Part shown: positions 17,582-26,395 of the stretch, piece by piece
Layout of the letters: the number at the start of each line of letters is the position of its first letter
Numbering within the stretch: position 1 is the first letter of the stretch
Notes under the pieces: generated by a model
What the model saw: the letters and a program-made list of their open reading frames with translations, nothing else
Databases searched by the model: none
What the model was told of the DNA's origin: nothing
Translations under genes and position numbers: made by a program
Origin: Pseudomonas urmiensis
GTDB lineage: Bacteria; Pseudomonadota; Gammaproteobacteria; Pseudomonadales; Pseudomonadaceae
Assembly: GCF_014268815.2 (NCBI RefSeq)
Contig: NZ_JABWRE020000001.1
Span: 2,981,001-3,045,000, forward strand
Reading direction: 5' to 3'
DNA: 64,000 nucleotides

Positions 17582-18283
17582 ATGAACCCTGACTTGCCCA
17601 ATCTCGACCTGAGCCTATTCGATACCCCGCCGCAGTTGAGCCAATCGAGCAGCCACAAGCCGCGCATCCTGCTGCTGTACGGCTCGACCCGCGAACGCTC
17701 GTTCAGTCGCCTGCTGACCGAGGAAGCTGCGCGTCTGCTGGAGCACTTCGGTGCCGAAACGCGCATCTTCGACCCTAGCGGCCTGCCGTTGCCCGACGAC
17801 GCTCCGCTCGACCACCCCAAGGTGCAAGCGCTGCGCGATCTGGTGCTGTGGTCCGAAGGGCAGGTCTGGTGCTCGCCCGAGCGTCACGGCGCGCTGTCGG
17901 CGGTGTTCAAGGCGCAGATCGACTGGATCCCGCTCAGCCTTGGCGCCGTTCGCCCGACCCAGGGCAAGACCCTGGCGGTGATGCAGGTGTGCGGCGGCTC
18001 GCAGTCGTTCAACGTAGTCAACCAATTGCGCGTGCTCGGCCGCTGGATGCGCATGTTCACCATCCCCAACCAGTCCTCGGTGCCCAAGGCTTACCTGGAA
18101 TTCGACGAGCACGACCGGATGAAGCCCTCGCCGTACTACGACCGGGTGGTGGATGTGATGGAGGAGCTGGTCAAGTTCACCCGCTTGCTGCGCGATCATG
18201 CGCCGGAGTTGGTGGACCGCTACTCGGAGCGCAAGGAAAGTGCCGAGCAGTTGTCGGCGCGGGTGAATCAGCGGGCGATTTGA
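17582..18283 (+). CDS. arsH: ArsH NADPH-dependent FMN reductase
   Basis: Flavodoxin-like protein of 233 residues with the FMN phosphate loop G-S-T-R-E-R-S (about 35-41) and the S-P-E-R-H-G segment conserved in ArsH. Family members oxidise trivalent organoarsenicals or act as NADPH:FMN reductases/quinone reductases. Last gene of the ars operon, 12 bases after arsC, with GGAGG directly upstream of ATG 17582. A REP lies just downstream. Confidence 0.92.
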   Translation: MNPDLPNLDLSLFDTPPQLSQSSSHKPRILLLYGSTRERSFSRLLTEEAARLLEHFGAETRIFDPSGLPLPDDAPLDHPKVQALRDLVLWSEGQVWCSPERHGALSAVFKAQIDWIPLSLGAVRPTQGKTLAVMQVCGGSQSFNVVNQLRVLGRWMRMFTIPNQSSVPKAYLEFDEHDRMKPSPYYDRVVDVMEELVKFTRLLRDHAPELVDRYSERKESAEQLSARVNQRAI

Positions 18284-18300
18284 AGTCGGTAAGTTCGTGC

Positions 18301-18333
18301 CTGCCTCTTCGCGGGCAAGCCCGCTCCCACAGG
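18301..18333. repeat. REP element
   Basis: Single REP with the full CTTCGCGGGCAAGCCCGCTCCCACAGG-type sequence (under consensus spacing) between the convergent arsH and umuC genes. Confidence 0.85.
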
Positions 18334-18426
18334 CTTGGCGTGTTGCTAAAGATCGCCCCTGCACCTGTAATGGGCGAGAGGCCGGCACCAACCCAGCAAA
18401 GCTCTATGCGCTAACTCAGACGTCCA

Positions 18427-19704
18427 TCATCTCACCTGCCAAAGCCCAGAAACCTGCGTGGTGAAGCTGTTGCTCATCAACTCCCGGCGCATCCCCCAGT
18501 CGGGCAGCGCCGGCACTGCAGCGGGCCGCAAGGTCCCACTGCCCCAGCGCCCATTCACCCCATCGAGCACGCTCATCAGCCGCCCGCTCTTGAGCGGTTG
18601 CGAGGCGGCGAACAGGTCATCGGTGTACTCCCCGCGCTGGCACAACTCCAGCAGCAACACCTCGGCCTTGCTGTACTTGAAGCCCTCGCGAAACACCCTG
18701 TCCAGCGCCTCGATGGCCATGCCGGTGAGCAGGCGCACGTCATCGGTGGGGTAAGGCAACTGCACCACCACGCCATTGGCATACTTGGCTTCGTCGGGGT
18801 TGAACATGCCCGTGCGAATGCTCACCCGCAGCTTGCGCGCCAGGGACTGTTGCGCACGCAGTTTTTCGCTGGCACGCATGACATAACTGGCCACCGCCTG
18901 CCTGATTGGCGCACGTTCAGTCAGGCGTTTGCCGAACATGCGGCTGCAGCAGATTTCCTGGCGTGGCGGCTCCACCTCCTCCAGCGCCAGGCATGGCGTA
19001 CCGGCAAGCTCGCGGACGGTCTTTTCAATGACCACGCTAAATTGCTGGCCCAGGCTGCGCGGGTCGGCCTGGGCCAGATCCCAGGCGCTGCGGATATCCA
19101 GGCCGCGCAGATGAGCGGCCATGCGCGGGCCGATGCCCCAGACATCTGCGGCGTCACACCTTTTCAGTACCCAGTCACGGTGGCCCGGGTCACGCAAATC
19201 CACCACCCCGCCGCTTTGCTCCTGCCAGCGCTTGGCCGCATGGTTGGCCAACTTGGCCAAGGTCTTGGTACCAGCGATACCCACGCCGACCGGAATACCG
19301 GTGTATTGCAGCACCCGCTCGCGGATGTCGCGGCCCAGGCGCTTGAGGTCACCAGGCACGCCGCTGAGGTCGGCGAACGCTTCATCGATGGAGTACACCT
19401 CCAGCGCCGGGACCATGCCTTCGATCACGGTCATCACCCGCTGGCTCATGTCGCCGTACAGTGCGTAATTGGAGGAGAACGCCACCACCCCATGGCGGCG
19501 CAGCACGTCCTTGACCTGAAAATACGGCTGGCCCATCTTCACCCACTGCTTGGCCTCGGCGCTGCGGGCGATGACACAACCGTCGTTGTTGCTCAGCACC
19601 ACAATCGGGGTGCGCCGCAGGTCTGGGCGGAACACCCGCTCGCAACTGGCGTAGAAGCTGTTGCAGTCGATCAGGGCGAACACCGCTTCAGGCTTTTGGG
19701 TCAT
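18427..19704 (-). CDS. umuC: UmuC/RulB-type Y-family DNA polymerase V catalytic subunit
   Basis: Protein of 425 residues. Palm residues D in A-L-I-D-C-N (about 13) and the S-I-D-E-A-F motif (about 105) form the metal site. Helix-hairpin-helix, thumb and little-finger domains follow. It carries out error-prone translesion synthesis with UmuD'2 during the SOS response. ATG 19704 lies inside the end of umuD (17-base overlap), so translation is coupled. The single upstream LexA box serves both genes. Confidence 0.92.
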   Translation of the reverse strand: MTQKPEAVFALIDCNSFYASCERVFRPDLRRTPIVVLSNNDGCVIARSAEAKQWVKMGQPYFQVKDVLRRHGVVAFSSNYALYGDMSQRVMTVIEGMVPALEVYSIDEAFADLSGVPGDLKRLGRDIRERVLQYTGIPVGVGIAGTKTLAKLANHAAKRWQEQSGGVVDLRDPGHRDWVLKRCDAADVWGIGPRMAAHLRGLDIRSAWDLAQADPRSLGQQFSVVIEKTVRELAGTPCLALEEVEPPRQEICCSRMFGKRLTERAPIRQAVASYVMRASEKLRAQQSLARKLRVSIRTGMFNPDEAKYANGVVVQLPYPTDDVRLLTGMAIEALDRVFREGFKYSKAEVLLLELCQRGEYTDDLFAASQPLKSGRLMSVLDGVNGRWGSGTLRPAAVPALPDWGMRRELMSNSFTTQVSGLWQVR

Positions 19705-20119
19705 GGCTACGCACACTGAAGGTCACCACGCCCCAGATCGTCAACTCGTCGCCCTCAAGGATGTAACGCGGCGCGAAACGGGGATTCTCCGAATGCAGCG
19801 ACACCTGCCGAGCAACCTTGTGCAAGCGCTTGCACAGCGGCTCGCCATTGACGGCAGCGATGACTATGTGGCCGTGGTGGGCCTCGATCGAGCGATCGAC
19901 CAGCACCAGGTCGCCGTCGAAGATCCCAGCGCCTTGCATGCTGTCGCCGTCTATCCTGACCAGATACATGTGCGGTGCGCGCAGGTTGAACAGCTCATCC
20001 AATGAGATCGGTTGCTCCATGTGGTCCGCAGCGGGCGAGGGAAACCCCGCCGGCACGCGAAACAGATAGCGCGGCAGCGCGCTGCCGCCTGAAGCGATCG
20101 GGCCAAGAATGGAAGTCAT
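19688..20119 (-). CDS. umuD: UmuD/RulA-type Pol V accessory protein (self-cleaving peptidase)
   Basis: Protein of 143 residues in the S24 family. The scissile A24-G25 bond lies in V-P-A-G-F, and the Ser-Lys dyad is S60 (G-D-S-M-Q) and K97, the same numbers as E. coli UmuD. RecA-stimulated self-cleavage gives UmuD', which activates UmuC. ATG 20119 has AAGG eight bases upstream; 20134 is less likely. A LexA box lies 20 bases upstream. Confidence 0.93.
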   Translation of the reverse strand: MTSILGPIASGGSALPRYLFRVPAGFPSPAADHMEQPISLDELFNLRAPHMYLVRIDGDSMQGAGIFDGDLVLVDRSIEAHHGHIVIAAVNGEPLCKRLHKVARQVSLHSENPRFAPRYILEGDELTIWGVVTFSVRSHDPKA

Positions 20120-20139
20120 GAGCCAGCCTTGCAAATAAA

Positions 20140-20155
20140 CTGTATGGATATACAG
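20140..20155. promoter_or_regulatory. LexA (SOS) box between umuDC and the SRAP gene
   Basis: CTGTATGGATATACAG matches the E. coli-type LexA consensus CTGTATATATATACAG at 14 of 16 positions. It sits 20 bases upstream of umuD and 65 bases upstream of the divergent SRAP start, so one operator may control both. Confidence 0.88.
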
Positions 20156-20220
20156 TTAATCGATCGCCGGGCCTTCGGTCAATTTCGGCGTAGGAAATTT
20201 CGACAAGTGGGAGACCTGCA

Positions 20221-20928
20221 ATGTGCGGACGCTTCGTCCAGTACCAAGGCTTGGCCGACTATCTGCGCGAGCTGGACGCCGAGCAAGACGTGGTCAGTGG
20301 CTATGACAATAGCCCAGTGGGCCGTTACAACGTCGCCCCCGGTAGCCGCGTACTGATCCTGCACACGGCCGAAGATGGCCTGCGCATCGACCCCTGCCAC
20401 TGGGGCTGGGCGCCGTTCTGGGCCACTGGCAAACGGCCGGCGCCGATCAATGCGCGGGTCGAAACAGTCACCACCGGCACGTTTTTCCAGGCCCTGTGGC
20501 CGCAGGGTCGGGCGCTGGTAATGGCCGATGGCTGGTACGAGTGGGTAACCGACCCGCACGACCCCAAGCGCAAGCAACCCTATTTCATTCGCCTGAAAAG
20601 CCAGGCACCGATGTTCATGGCGGCGCTGGCCCAGGTGCGGCTGGGGCTGGAGCCGAGTGAAGGCGATGGCTTTGTGATCATCACAGCCGCCAGCGATCAG
20701 GGCATGCTGGATATCCATGATCGCCGGCCACTGGTACTGGCGCCGGAACACGCCCGGGCTTGGTTGGACCCTGAACTCCCCGCAGAACGTGCGCAGCAGT
20801 TAGCCCGTGAGCAATGCCTGCCGGTAGAGGCGTTCGAGTGGTTTGCGGTGAGCAAGGCCGTGGGTAATGTGCGCAACGAGGGGGCGCAATTGATCGTGCT
20901 GGAGACGCCGCAGGCGACGCTGTTCTAG
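20221..20928 (+). CDS. SRAP-domain protein (YedK/HMCES family)
   Basis: Protein of 235 residues that covers one SRAP domain. The catalytic C2 follows the initiator Met (M-C-G-R-F), with R-Y-N-V-A-P, A-D-G-W-Y-E-W and H-D-R-R-P completing the active site. SRAP proteins form a thiazolidine crosslink with abasic sites in single-stranded DNA and so shield forks from error-prone breakage. GGGAG lies eight bases before ATG 20221. Divergent placement across a LexA box from umuDC suggests SOS induction. Confidence 0.9.
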   Translation: MCGRFVQYQGLADYLRELDAEQDVVSGYDNSPVGRYNVAPGSRVLILHTAEDGLRIDPCHWGWAPFWATGKRPAPINARVETVTTGTFFQALWPQGRALVMADGWYEWVTDPHDPKRKQPYFIRLKSQAPMFMAALAQVRLGLEPSEGDGFVIITAASDQGMLDIHDRRPLVLAPEHARAWLDPELPAERAQQLAREQCLPVEAFEWFAVSKAVGNVRNEGAQLIVLETPQATLF

Positions 20929-20940
20929 TTCGGATCGAGC

Positions 20941-20974
20941 GCGGCCCTTGGCAGGTAAGCCTGCGAAGGGCCGC
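20941..20974. terminator. Hairpin between the SRAP gene and fdsD
   Basis: GCGGCCCTT/AAGGGCCGC outer arms and GCAGG/CCTGC inner arms form a near-perfect stem at the convergent gene ends. There is no long T-run, so it may be a weak terminator or REP-like element. Confidence 0.55.
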
Positions 20975-20994
20975 CAATGACACCCTGCAAACAC

Positions 20995-21216
20995 CTAGGC
21001 CGCCACCGTCTCTGAAGCCAGCGCCTCGCGCACCAACGGATCGATCCCCTCCCCCGGATTGGCCTGCATCCACTCGACCAGTTGCCGGCGCATCGCCGGG
21101 GCCCAGAAGCTGTGCAGATGCTGCCTCACCCCTTGCACCGCCAGGGCGCGGTCTGGCTCGCTGTCGAAGTAATGGGCGATCTGGTTGGCCATCTTGATCA
21201 GATTGTCGACGCTCAT
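20995..21216 (-). CDS. fdsD: Formate dehydrogenase delta subunit
   Basis: Small cytosolic protein of 73 residues with the S-V-D-N-L-I-K-M-A-N-Q-I start and the F-W-A-P-A-M-R segment typical of FdsD. It is needed for assembly or stability of the NAD-dependent formate dehydrogenase. Its start overlaps the fdsA stop by four bases (coupled translation). In the Cupriavidus order fdsGBACD an fdsC (sulfurtransferase) gene precedes it; here fdsC is absent. Confidence 0.85.
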   Translation of the reverse strand: MSVDNLIKMANQIAHYFDSEPDRALAVQGVRQHLHSFWAPAMRRQLVEWMQANPGEGIDPLVREALASETVAA

Positions 21217-24098
21217 CGGCGCACCTCGGCAGTCTCCGGCTGGTCGCTGTGGCGGCGCTCCTTGAGCAAGCGCCGTTGTTCGTCACTGAACGCCTGATAG
21301 CGCTGCTGCCAGGCCGAAGGCTGCGACACGCGCACCACTTCCACCGCCGTGACTTTGTACTCGGGGCAGTTGGTGGCCCAGTCGGAGTTGTCGGTGGTGA
21401 TCACGTTGGCGCCCGACTCGGGGAAGTGGAAGGTGGTGTACACCACCCCCGGCGCGACCCGGCTAGTGACCTGCGCACGCAGCACGGTTTGCCCGGCGCG
21501 GCTACCGATGCCGACCCAATCACCCTCGACGATGCCGCGGCTTTCAGCATCGTTTGGGTGGATCTCAAGGCGGTCCTGGGCGTGCCAGGCGACGTTACCG
21601 GTGCGCCGGGTCTGGGCGCCGACGTTGTACTGGCTGAGGATGCGCCCAGTGGTCAGCAACAGCGGATAGCGGCTGTTGACCTTCTCGTCGGTGGGCACGT
21701 AACCGGTGAGCATGAAGCGTCCCTTGCCACGCACGAACTGGCCGATGTGCATGGTCGGGGTGCCGTCGGGCGCGGCCTCGTTGCACGGCCATTGCAGGCT
21801 GCCGTGGCGATCGATCTCGGCGTAACTGACGCGGTGGAAGGTCGGCGTCAGGCGGGCGATTTCATCCATGATCTCTGACGGGTGGCGGTAGTCCATCGGG
21901 TAGCCCAAGGCGTTGGCCAGGGCCACGGTTGCTTCCCAGTCCGCCTTGCCAGCCAGCGGCTCCATAACTTTGCGCACCCGTGAGATACGCCGTTCGGCGT
22001 TGGTGAAGGTGCCGTCTTTTTCCAGGAACGAGCTGCCCGGCAGGAACACATGGGCGAACTTGGCCGTCTCGTTGAGGAAGATGTCCTGCACCACCACGCA
22101 TTCCATGGCGCGCAAGGCGGCAGTGACGTGCTGGGTGTTGGGGTCGCTCTGGGCAATGTCCTCGCCCTGGCAGTACAGGGCCTTGAAGCTGCCATCCAAG
22201 GCCGCTTCGAACATGTTGGGAATACGCAGGCCCGGATCGGGCTGCAAGGTCACGCCCCAGGCCTGCTCGAACTCAGCCCTCACGCCCTCGTTGGAAATGT
22301 GCCGGTAGCCCGGCAGCTCATGCGGGAACGAGCCCATGTCGCAGGAGCCCTGGACGTTGTTCTGGCCACGCAGCGGGTTGACCCCTACCCCTTCGCGACC
22401 AATGTTGCCGGTGGCCATGGCCAGGTTGGCGATGCCCATCACCGCGGTGCTGCCCTGGCTGTGCTCGGTAACGCCCAGCCCGTAGTAGATGGCCGCATTG
22501 GCGCCGTTGGCATACAGCCGGGCAGCAGCGCGGATCTGCTCGGCGGGTACGCCGCAGATCGGCCCGAGCGCTTCAGGGGCGTTATCCGCCAGGCTGACGA
22601 AGTCGCGCCAGCGGGCAAATTCCGCCGCTTCGCAGCGACTATCGACGAAGCCCTGATCGAGCAGCCCTTCCGTGACGATCACATGGGCCAAGGCGTTGAG
22701 CATGGCCACGTTGGTACCTGGGCGCAATTGCAGGTGCAGTTCGGCGCGTGCATGCGGCGAGTCGACCAGATCGATACGCCGTGGGTCGATGACGATCAGT
22801 TTGGCGCCTTGGCGCAGGCGCCGCTTGAGTTGCGAGCCGAACACCGGATGGGCATCGGTGGGGTTGGCGCCGATCACCAGGATCACGTCGGCCAGCATCA
22901 CCGAGTCGAAGCTTTGCGTGCCAGCCGACTCGCCCAAGGTCTGCTTGAGGCCGTAGCCGGTGGGCGAATGACAGACCCGCGCACAGGTATCGACGTTGTT
23001 GTTGCCAAAGGCGGTACGCACCAACTTTTGCACCAGGTAGGCCTCTTCGTTGGTGCAGCGGCTGGAAGTGATCCCGCCAATCGAATCGCGCCCGTACTTG
23101 AGCTGGATGCGGCGCAGCTCGCTGGCCGCATAGCTGACCGCCTCGTCCCAGCTGACCTCTTGCCAAGGGTCGTCGATGTGCTTGCGGATCATTGGCGTGG
23201 TGATGCGATCGGGGTGGGTCGCATAGCCCCAGGCGAAGCGGCCCTTGACGCAGGCATGGCCATGGTTGGCGCCGCCGTTCTTGTCCGGCACCATGCGCAC
23301 CAGCTGATCGCCCTTCATCTCGGCACGGAACGAGCAGCCCACGCCGCAATAGGCGCACGTGGTGATCACTGCCCGCTCCGGCTGGCCGATCTGCACCAGG
23401 CTCTTCTCGGTCAGGGTCGCGGTCGGACAGGCCTGCACACACGCCCCACAAGACACGCACTCGGAATTGAGGAAGTTGTCGCCACCCGCCGCTGCCACTC
23501 GCGAGTCGAAGCCGCGTCCGCTGATAGTCAGGGCGAACGTGCCCTGGATGTCTTCGCAAGCGCGCACGCAGCGGCTGCAGACGATGCACTTGCTTGGCTC
23601 GTAGTCGAAGTAGGGGTTGGAAACATCCTTGGCTTCGGCCAGGTGATTGTCACCGGCATAGCCATAACGCACCTCGCGCAAGCCGACCTGGCCGGCCACG
23701 CTCTGCAGCTCGCAGTTGCCGTTGGCCGAGCAGGTCAGGCAGTCCAGCGGGTGGTCTGAGATGTACAGTTCCATGACGTTGCGCCGCAGGTCAGCCAGGC
23801 GCGCGGTTTGCGTGCGCACCACCATGCCTTCGCTGACCGGCGTGGTGCACGAGGCGGGATAGCCGCGCATGCCGTCGATTTCCACCATGCACATGCGGCA
23901 CGAGCCAAACGCTTCCAGGCTGTCGGTGGCGCACAGTTTGGGGATGCTGGTACCCAGTAGCGCCGCAGCGCGCATCACCGAGGTGCCGGCAGGCACGCTG
24001 ATCGCGCGGCCATCGATATTCAGGCTGACCTGTACCTCGCTATCACGCGCAGGGGTGCCCAGGTCGATGTCACTGGCGGGGTCGAAGAAATTGATCAT
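21213..24098 (-). CDS. fdsA: NAD-dependent formate dehydrogenase, molybdenum alpha subunit
   Basis: Protein of 961 residues. An N-terminal [2Fe-2S] ferredoxin domain (about 20-100, C-R-M-C) is followed by a NuoG-type His-Cys cluster (C-L-T-C-S-A-N-G-N-C-E), two [4Fe-4S] clusters (about 180-250), the molybdopterin-domain cluster C-A-Y-C-G-V-G-C, and the bis-MGD catalytic and C-terminal domains. The catalytic ligand is Cys (V-C-H-S-P), not selenocysteine. It oxidises formate to CO2 and passes electrons to FdsB for NAD reduction. The start overlaps fdsB as ATGA; the ORF upstream of 24098 is inside fdsB. Confidence 0.93.
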   Translation of the reverse strand: MINFFDPASDIDLGTPARDSEVQVSLNIDGRAISVPAGTSVMRAAALLGTSIPKLCATDSLEAFGSCRMCMVEIDGMRGYPASCTTPVSEGMVVRTQTARLADLRRNVMELYISDHPLDCLTCSANGNCELQSVAGQVGLREVRYGYAGDNHLAEAKDVSNPYFDYEPSKCIVCSRCVRACEDIQGTFALTISGRGFDSRVAAAGGDNFLNSECVSCGACVQACPTATLTEKSLVQIGQPERAVITTCAYCGVGCSFRAEMKGDQLVRMVPDKNGGANHGHACVKGRFAWGYATHPDRITTPMIRKHIDDPWQEVSWDEAVSYAASELRRIQLKYGRDSIGGITSSRCTNEEAYLVQKLVRTAFGNNNVDTCARVCHSPTGYGLKQTLGESAGTQSFDSVMLADVILVIGANPTDAHPVFGSQLKRRLRQGAKLIVIDPRRIDLVDSPHARAELHLQLRPGTNVAMLNALAHVIVTEGLLDQGFVDSRCEAAEFARWRDFVSLADNAPEALGPICGVPAEQIRAAARLYANGANAAIYYGLGVTEHSQGSTAVMGIANLAMATGNIGREGVGVNPLRGQNNVQGSCDMGSFPHELPGYRHISNEGVRAEFEQAWGVTLQPDPGLRIPNMFEAALDGSFKALYCQGEDIAQSDPNTQHVTAALRAMECVVVQDIFLNETAKFAHVFLPGSSFLEKDGTFTNAERRISRVRKVMEPLAGKADWEATVALANALGYPMDYRHPSEIMDEIARLTPTFHRVSYAEIDRHGSLQWPCNEAAPDGTPTMHIGQFVRGKGRFMLTGYVPTDEKVNSRYPLLLTTGRILSQYNVGAQTRRTGNVAWHAQDRLEIHPNDAESRGIVEGDWVGIGSRAGQTVLRAQVTSRVAPGVVYTTFHFPESGANVITTDNSDWATNCPEYKVTAVEVVRVSQPSAWQQRYQAFSDEQRRLLKERRHSDQPETAEVRR

Positions 24099-25648
24099 TG
24101 CGCGGCCTCCGGGCTGGCCAGACCGAAGTCGGCAGGGAAATGCTTGAGAGCGCTGGCCACAGGATACGAAGTCATCCCGCCCATGGCGCACAGCGAGCCG
24201 TACTGCAGGGTGTCGCACAGGTCACGCAGCAGGTCGGCCTGCTCTTGGCGATAGGCCGGGTCGCTGCTGGCGATCAAGCGCTCGACCACCTCCACGCCCC
24301 GGGTCGAGCCGATCCGACACGGGGTGCATTTGCCGCACGATTCCTCGGCGCAGAACTGCATGGCAAAACGCGCCATGCCGGCCATGTTCAGGGTGTCATC
24401 GGCGACCACGACTCCGCCATGGCCAATCATCGCGCCGAGGGCGGCGAAGGCCTCGTAGTCCAGCGGTGTGTCGAACTGGCTTGGCGGCACCCAGGCGCCC
24501 AATGGGCCACCGACCTGCGCAGCCTTCAGTGGCCGGCCACTGGCCGTGCCGCCGCCATAGCCCTCGACCAGTTCGCGCAGGGTCAGGCCAAACGCGCGCT
24601 CGACCAGCCCACCCTGGCGGACGTTCCCCGCCAGCTGAAACGGCAAGGTACCCAGCGAACGGCCCATGCCAAAGTCGCGGTAGAACGGCGCGCCCTTGGC
24701 CAGAATGATCGGCACCGAGGCCAGGGTGAGCACGTTATGTACCAGGGTCGGCTGGCCGAACAGGCCTTCGAGCGCCGGCAGTGGCGGCTTGGCGCGGACG
24801 ATCCCGCGCTTGCCTTCGAGCGATTCGAGCAGCGCGGTTTCCTCACCGCAAATGTAGGCGCCAGCCCCCACCCGCACCTCCAGGTCGAAGGCCACGCCGC
24901 TGCCAGTGGCGTCCAGATAACCCGCTTCACGGGCGAGCAGCACTGCCTCGTTCAGCGCCCGAACCGAGTCCGGGTATTCCGAGCGCACATAGATGTAGCC
25001 CTTGCTCGCCCCCACCGCCAGGCCAGCGATGATCATGCCTTCGATCAACAGGAACGGGTCGCCCTCCATCAGCATGCGGTCGGCGAAAGTGCCGGAGTCG
25101 CCCTCGTCGGCGTTGCACACCACGTACTTCTGCCCTGCCGGGGCATCGCGTACGGTGCGCCACTTGATCCCCGCCGGAAACGCCGCGCCGCCACGCCCGC
25201 GCAGGCCGGAGTCGAGCACCGCAGCGACGACATCCGCGCCATCCATCAGCGCCGCCTTGGCCAGCCCGTCAAAACCGCCATGGCTGCGGTAGTCATCCAG
25301 CGACAATGGCCGAGTAATGCCGGCACGGGCGAACAGCAGGCGCTGTTGCGTCTTTAAATATGGAATCTGCTCGACCAAACCCAGTGCCAGCGGATGGCTG
25401 GCGGGATCGGTAGCCAGGGCATCGAGCAGCGAGGCCGTATCCTCGACCGCCACCGGGCCGAAGCCCAAGCGGCCAGCGGCGCTTTCCAGCTCGACCAGCG
25501 GCTCCAGCCAGTACAGGCCACGCGAGCTGGTGCGCAGGATCTGCAGCGCAATTTGCCGACGCTCAGCCTCAGCGGCCAGGGCTGCGGCCAAATGATCGGC
25601 GCCGACCGCACGGGCGACCGAGTCGCAGGGGATAAACAGCTTCAGCAT
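24095..25648 (-). CDS. fdsB: NAD-dependent formate dehydrogenase beta (diaphorase) subunit
   Basis: NuoF-like protein of 517 residues with an N-terminal thioredoxin-like extension (about 1-95). The FMN/NADH site is R-G-R-G-G-A-A-F-P-A-G and the C-terminal [4Fe-4S] motif is E-S-C-G-K-C-T-P-C-R. It transfers electrons from the iron-sulfur chain to NAD. It overlaps fdsG by seven bases and fdsA by four, so the operon is tightly coupled. Confidence 0.93.
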   Translation of the reverse strand: MLKLFIPCDSVARAVGADHLAAALAAEAERRQIALQILRTSSRGLYWLEPLVELESAAGRLGFGPVAVEDTASLLDALATDPASHPLALGLVEQIPYLKTQQRLLFARAGITRPLSLDDYRSHGGFDGLAKAALMDGADVVAAVLDSGLRGRGGAAFPAGIKWRTVRDAPAGQKYVVCNADEGDSGTFADRMLMEGDPFLLIEGMIIAGLAVGASKGYIYVRSEYPDSVRALNEAVLLAREAGYLDATGSGVAFDLEVRVGAGAYICGEETALLESLEGKRGIVRAKPPLPALEGLFGQPTLVHNVLTLASVPIILAKGAPFYRDFGMGRSLGTLPFQLAGNVRQGGLVERAFGLTLRELVEGYGGGTASGRPLKAAQVGGPLGAWVPPSQFDTPLDYEAFAALGAMIGHGGVVVADDTLNMAGMARFAMQFCAEESCGKCTPCRIGSTRGVEVVERLIASSDPAYRQEQADLLRDLCDTLQYGSLCAMGGMTSYPVASALKHFPADFGLASPEAAQ

Positions 25649-26127
25649 GGCTTGGCCTCCTGCAGGCAGCCGTCAACCAGCGTACGCAGGCGCTCAGGGG
25701 TAAGCCGGGCATGCACCTGGCCATCGAGTTCCAGCGCTGGCGAGCAAGCGCAAGCGCCCAGGCAATAGACCGGGCGCAGGCTGACGGCGCCATCGGCGCT
25801 GGTGCCGTGATCATCAAGCCCCAGCTGTTCACGCAGTTGCGCGGCCAGCGCCTCGGCGCCACGGCTCTGGCAGGATTCGGCCCGGCACAGGCGCAAGGTG
25901 TGGCGCGCTGGCGGCGAAGTGCGGAAGTCGTGGTAGAAGCTGATCACCCCGCGCACTTCGGCCTGGCTCAGGTTGAGGGCATGGGCGATCTCAGGTACGG
26001 CGGCATCGGGGATGTAGCCGCTGCCAGCCTGGATAGCATGGAGTATCGGCAACAGCGCACCGGGGGTGTCGCGGTGGTGATCCAGCACACGCTGGATCAC
26101 GGGCAGTTCAAGGGTCGGATCAGGCAT
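25642..26127 (-). CDS. fdsG: NAD-dependent formate dehydrogenase gamma subunit
   Basis: NuoE-like protein of 161 residues carrying one [2Fe-2S] cluster in a thioredoxin-like domain, with ligands in C-R-A-E-S-C and C-L-G-A-C-A-C. ATG 26127 follows GAGG; in-frame codons upstream to 26256 are probably leader. First gene of fdsGBAD. No LysR-type FdsR gene lies upstream, where it is often found; instead there is a 268-base spacer and a toxin-antitoxin operon. Confidence 0.9.
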   Translation of the reverse strand: MPDPTLELPVIQRVLDHHRDTPGALLPILHAIQAGSGYIPDAAVPEIAHALNLSQAEVRGVISFYHDFRTSPPARHTLRLCRAESCQSRGAEALAAQLREQLGLDDHGTSADGAVSLRPVYCLGACACSPALELDGQVHARLTPERLRTLVDGCLQEAKPC

Positions 26128-26395
26128 ACAGCGGACCTCGGCATCACGGACCAGGCTGCACGTGGGCAGGCCTGGCTCCGGCGTGTTCTGCTGCGGTGCA
26201 CCGGCCACGTCACGGGCGCGTAGTCTGCGGGCACCTCCTTGCCCGCGGCCGTGCATCTACGTGCACTGGTCCAAGGGCATCCTCACAGCATGGCACTCCT
26301 GTCGCCTGGGGGTTGCGTGCGAACGACCAGGCGTATCCTGAAACCGACCTGGCCACTCGCCAAGGCCGATTTGCAAAGCCAGCTGCTGGGTAACT
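26128..26395 (-). promoter_or_regulatory. Leader/promoter region of the fds operon with a hairpin enclosing a ribosome-binding-like sequence
   Basis: In the fds direction, CGGGC...GCCCG (26228-26245) forms a stem whose loop holds AAGGAGGT, about 100 bases before fdsG. A second palindrome GTGCATCTACGTGCAC lies at 26251-26266. A molybdenum-cofactor riboswitch or an LTTR site are possibilities I could not test by eye. Confidence 0.3.

Noticed and set aside
22050..23759. 569-codon open frame antisense to fdsA
   Set aside because: Same reason: the alpha subunit motifs on the minus strand are unambiguous.
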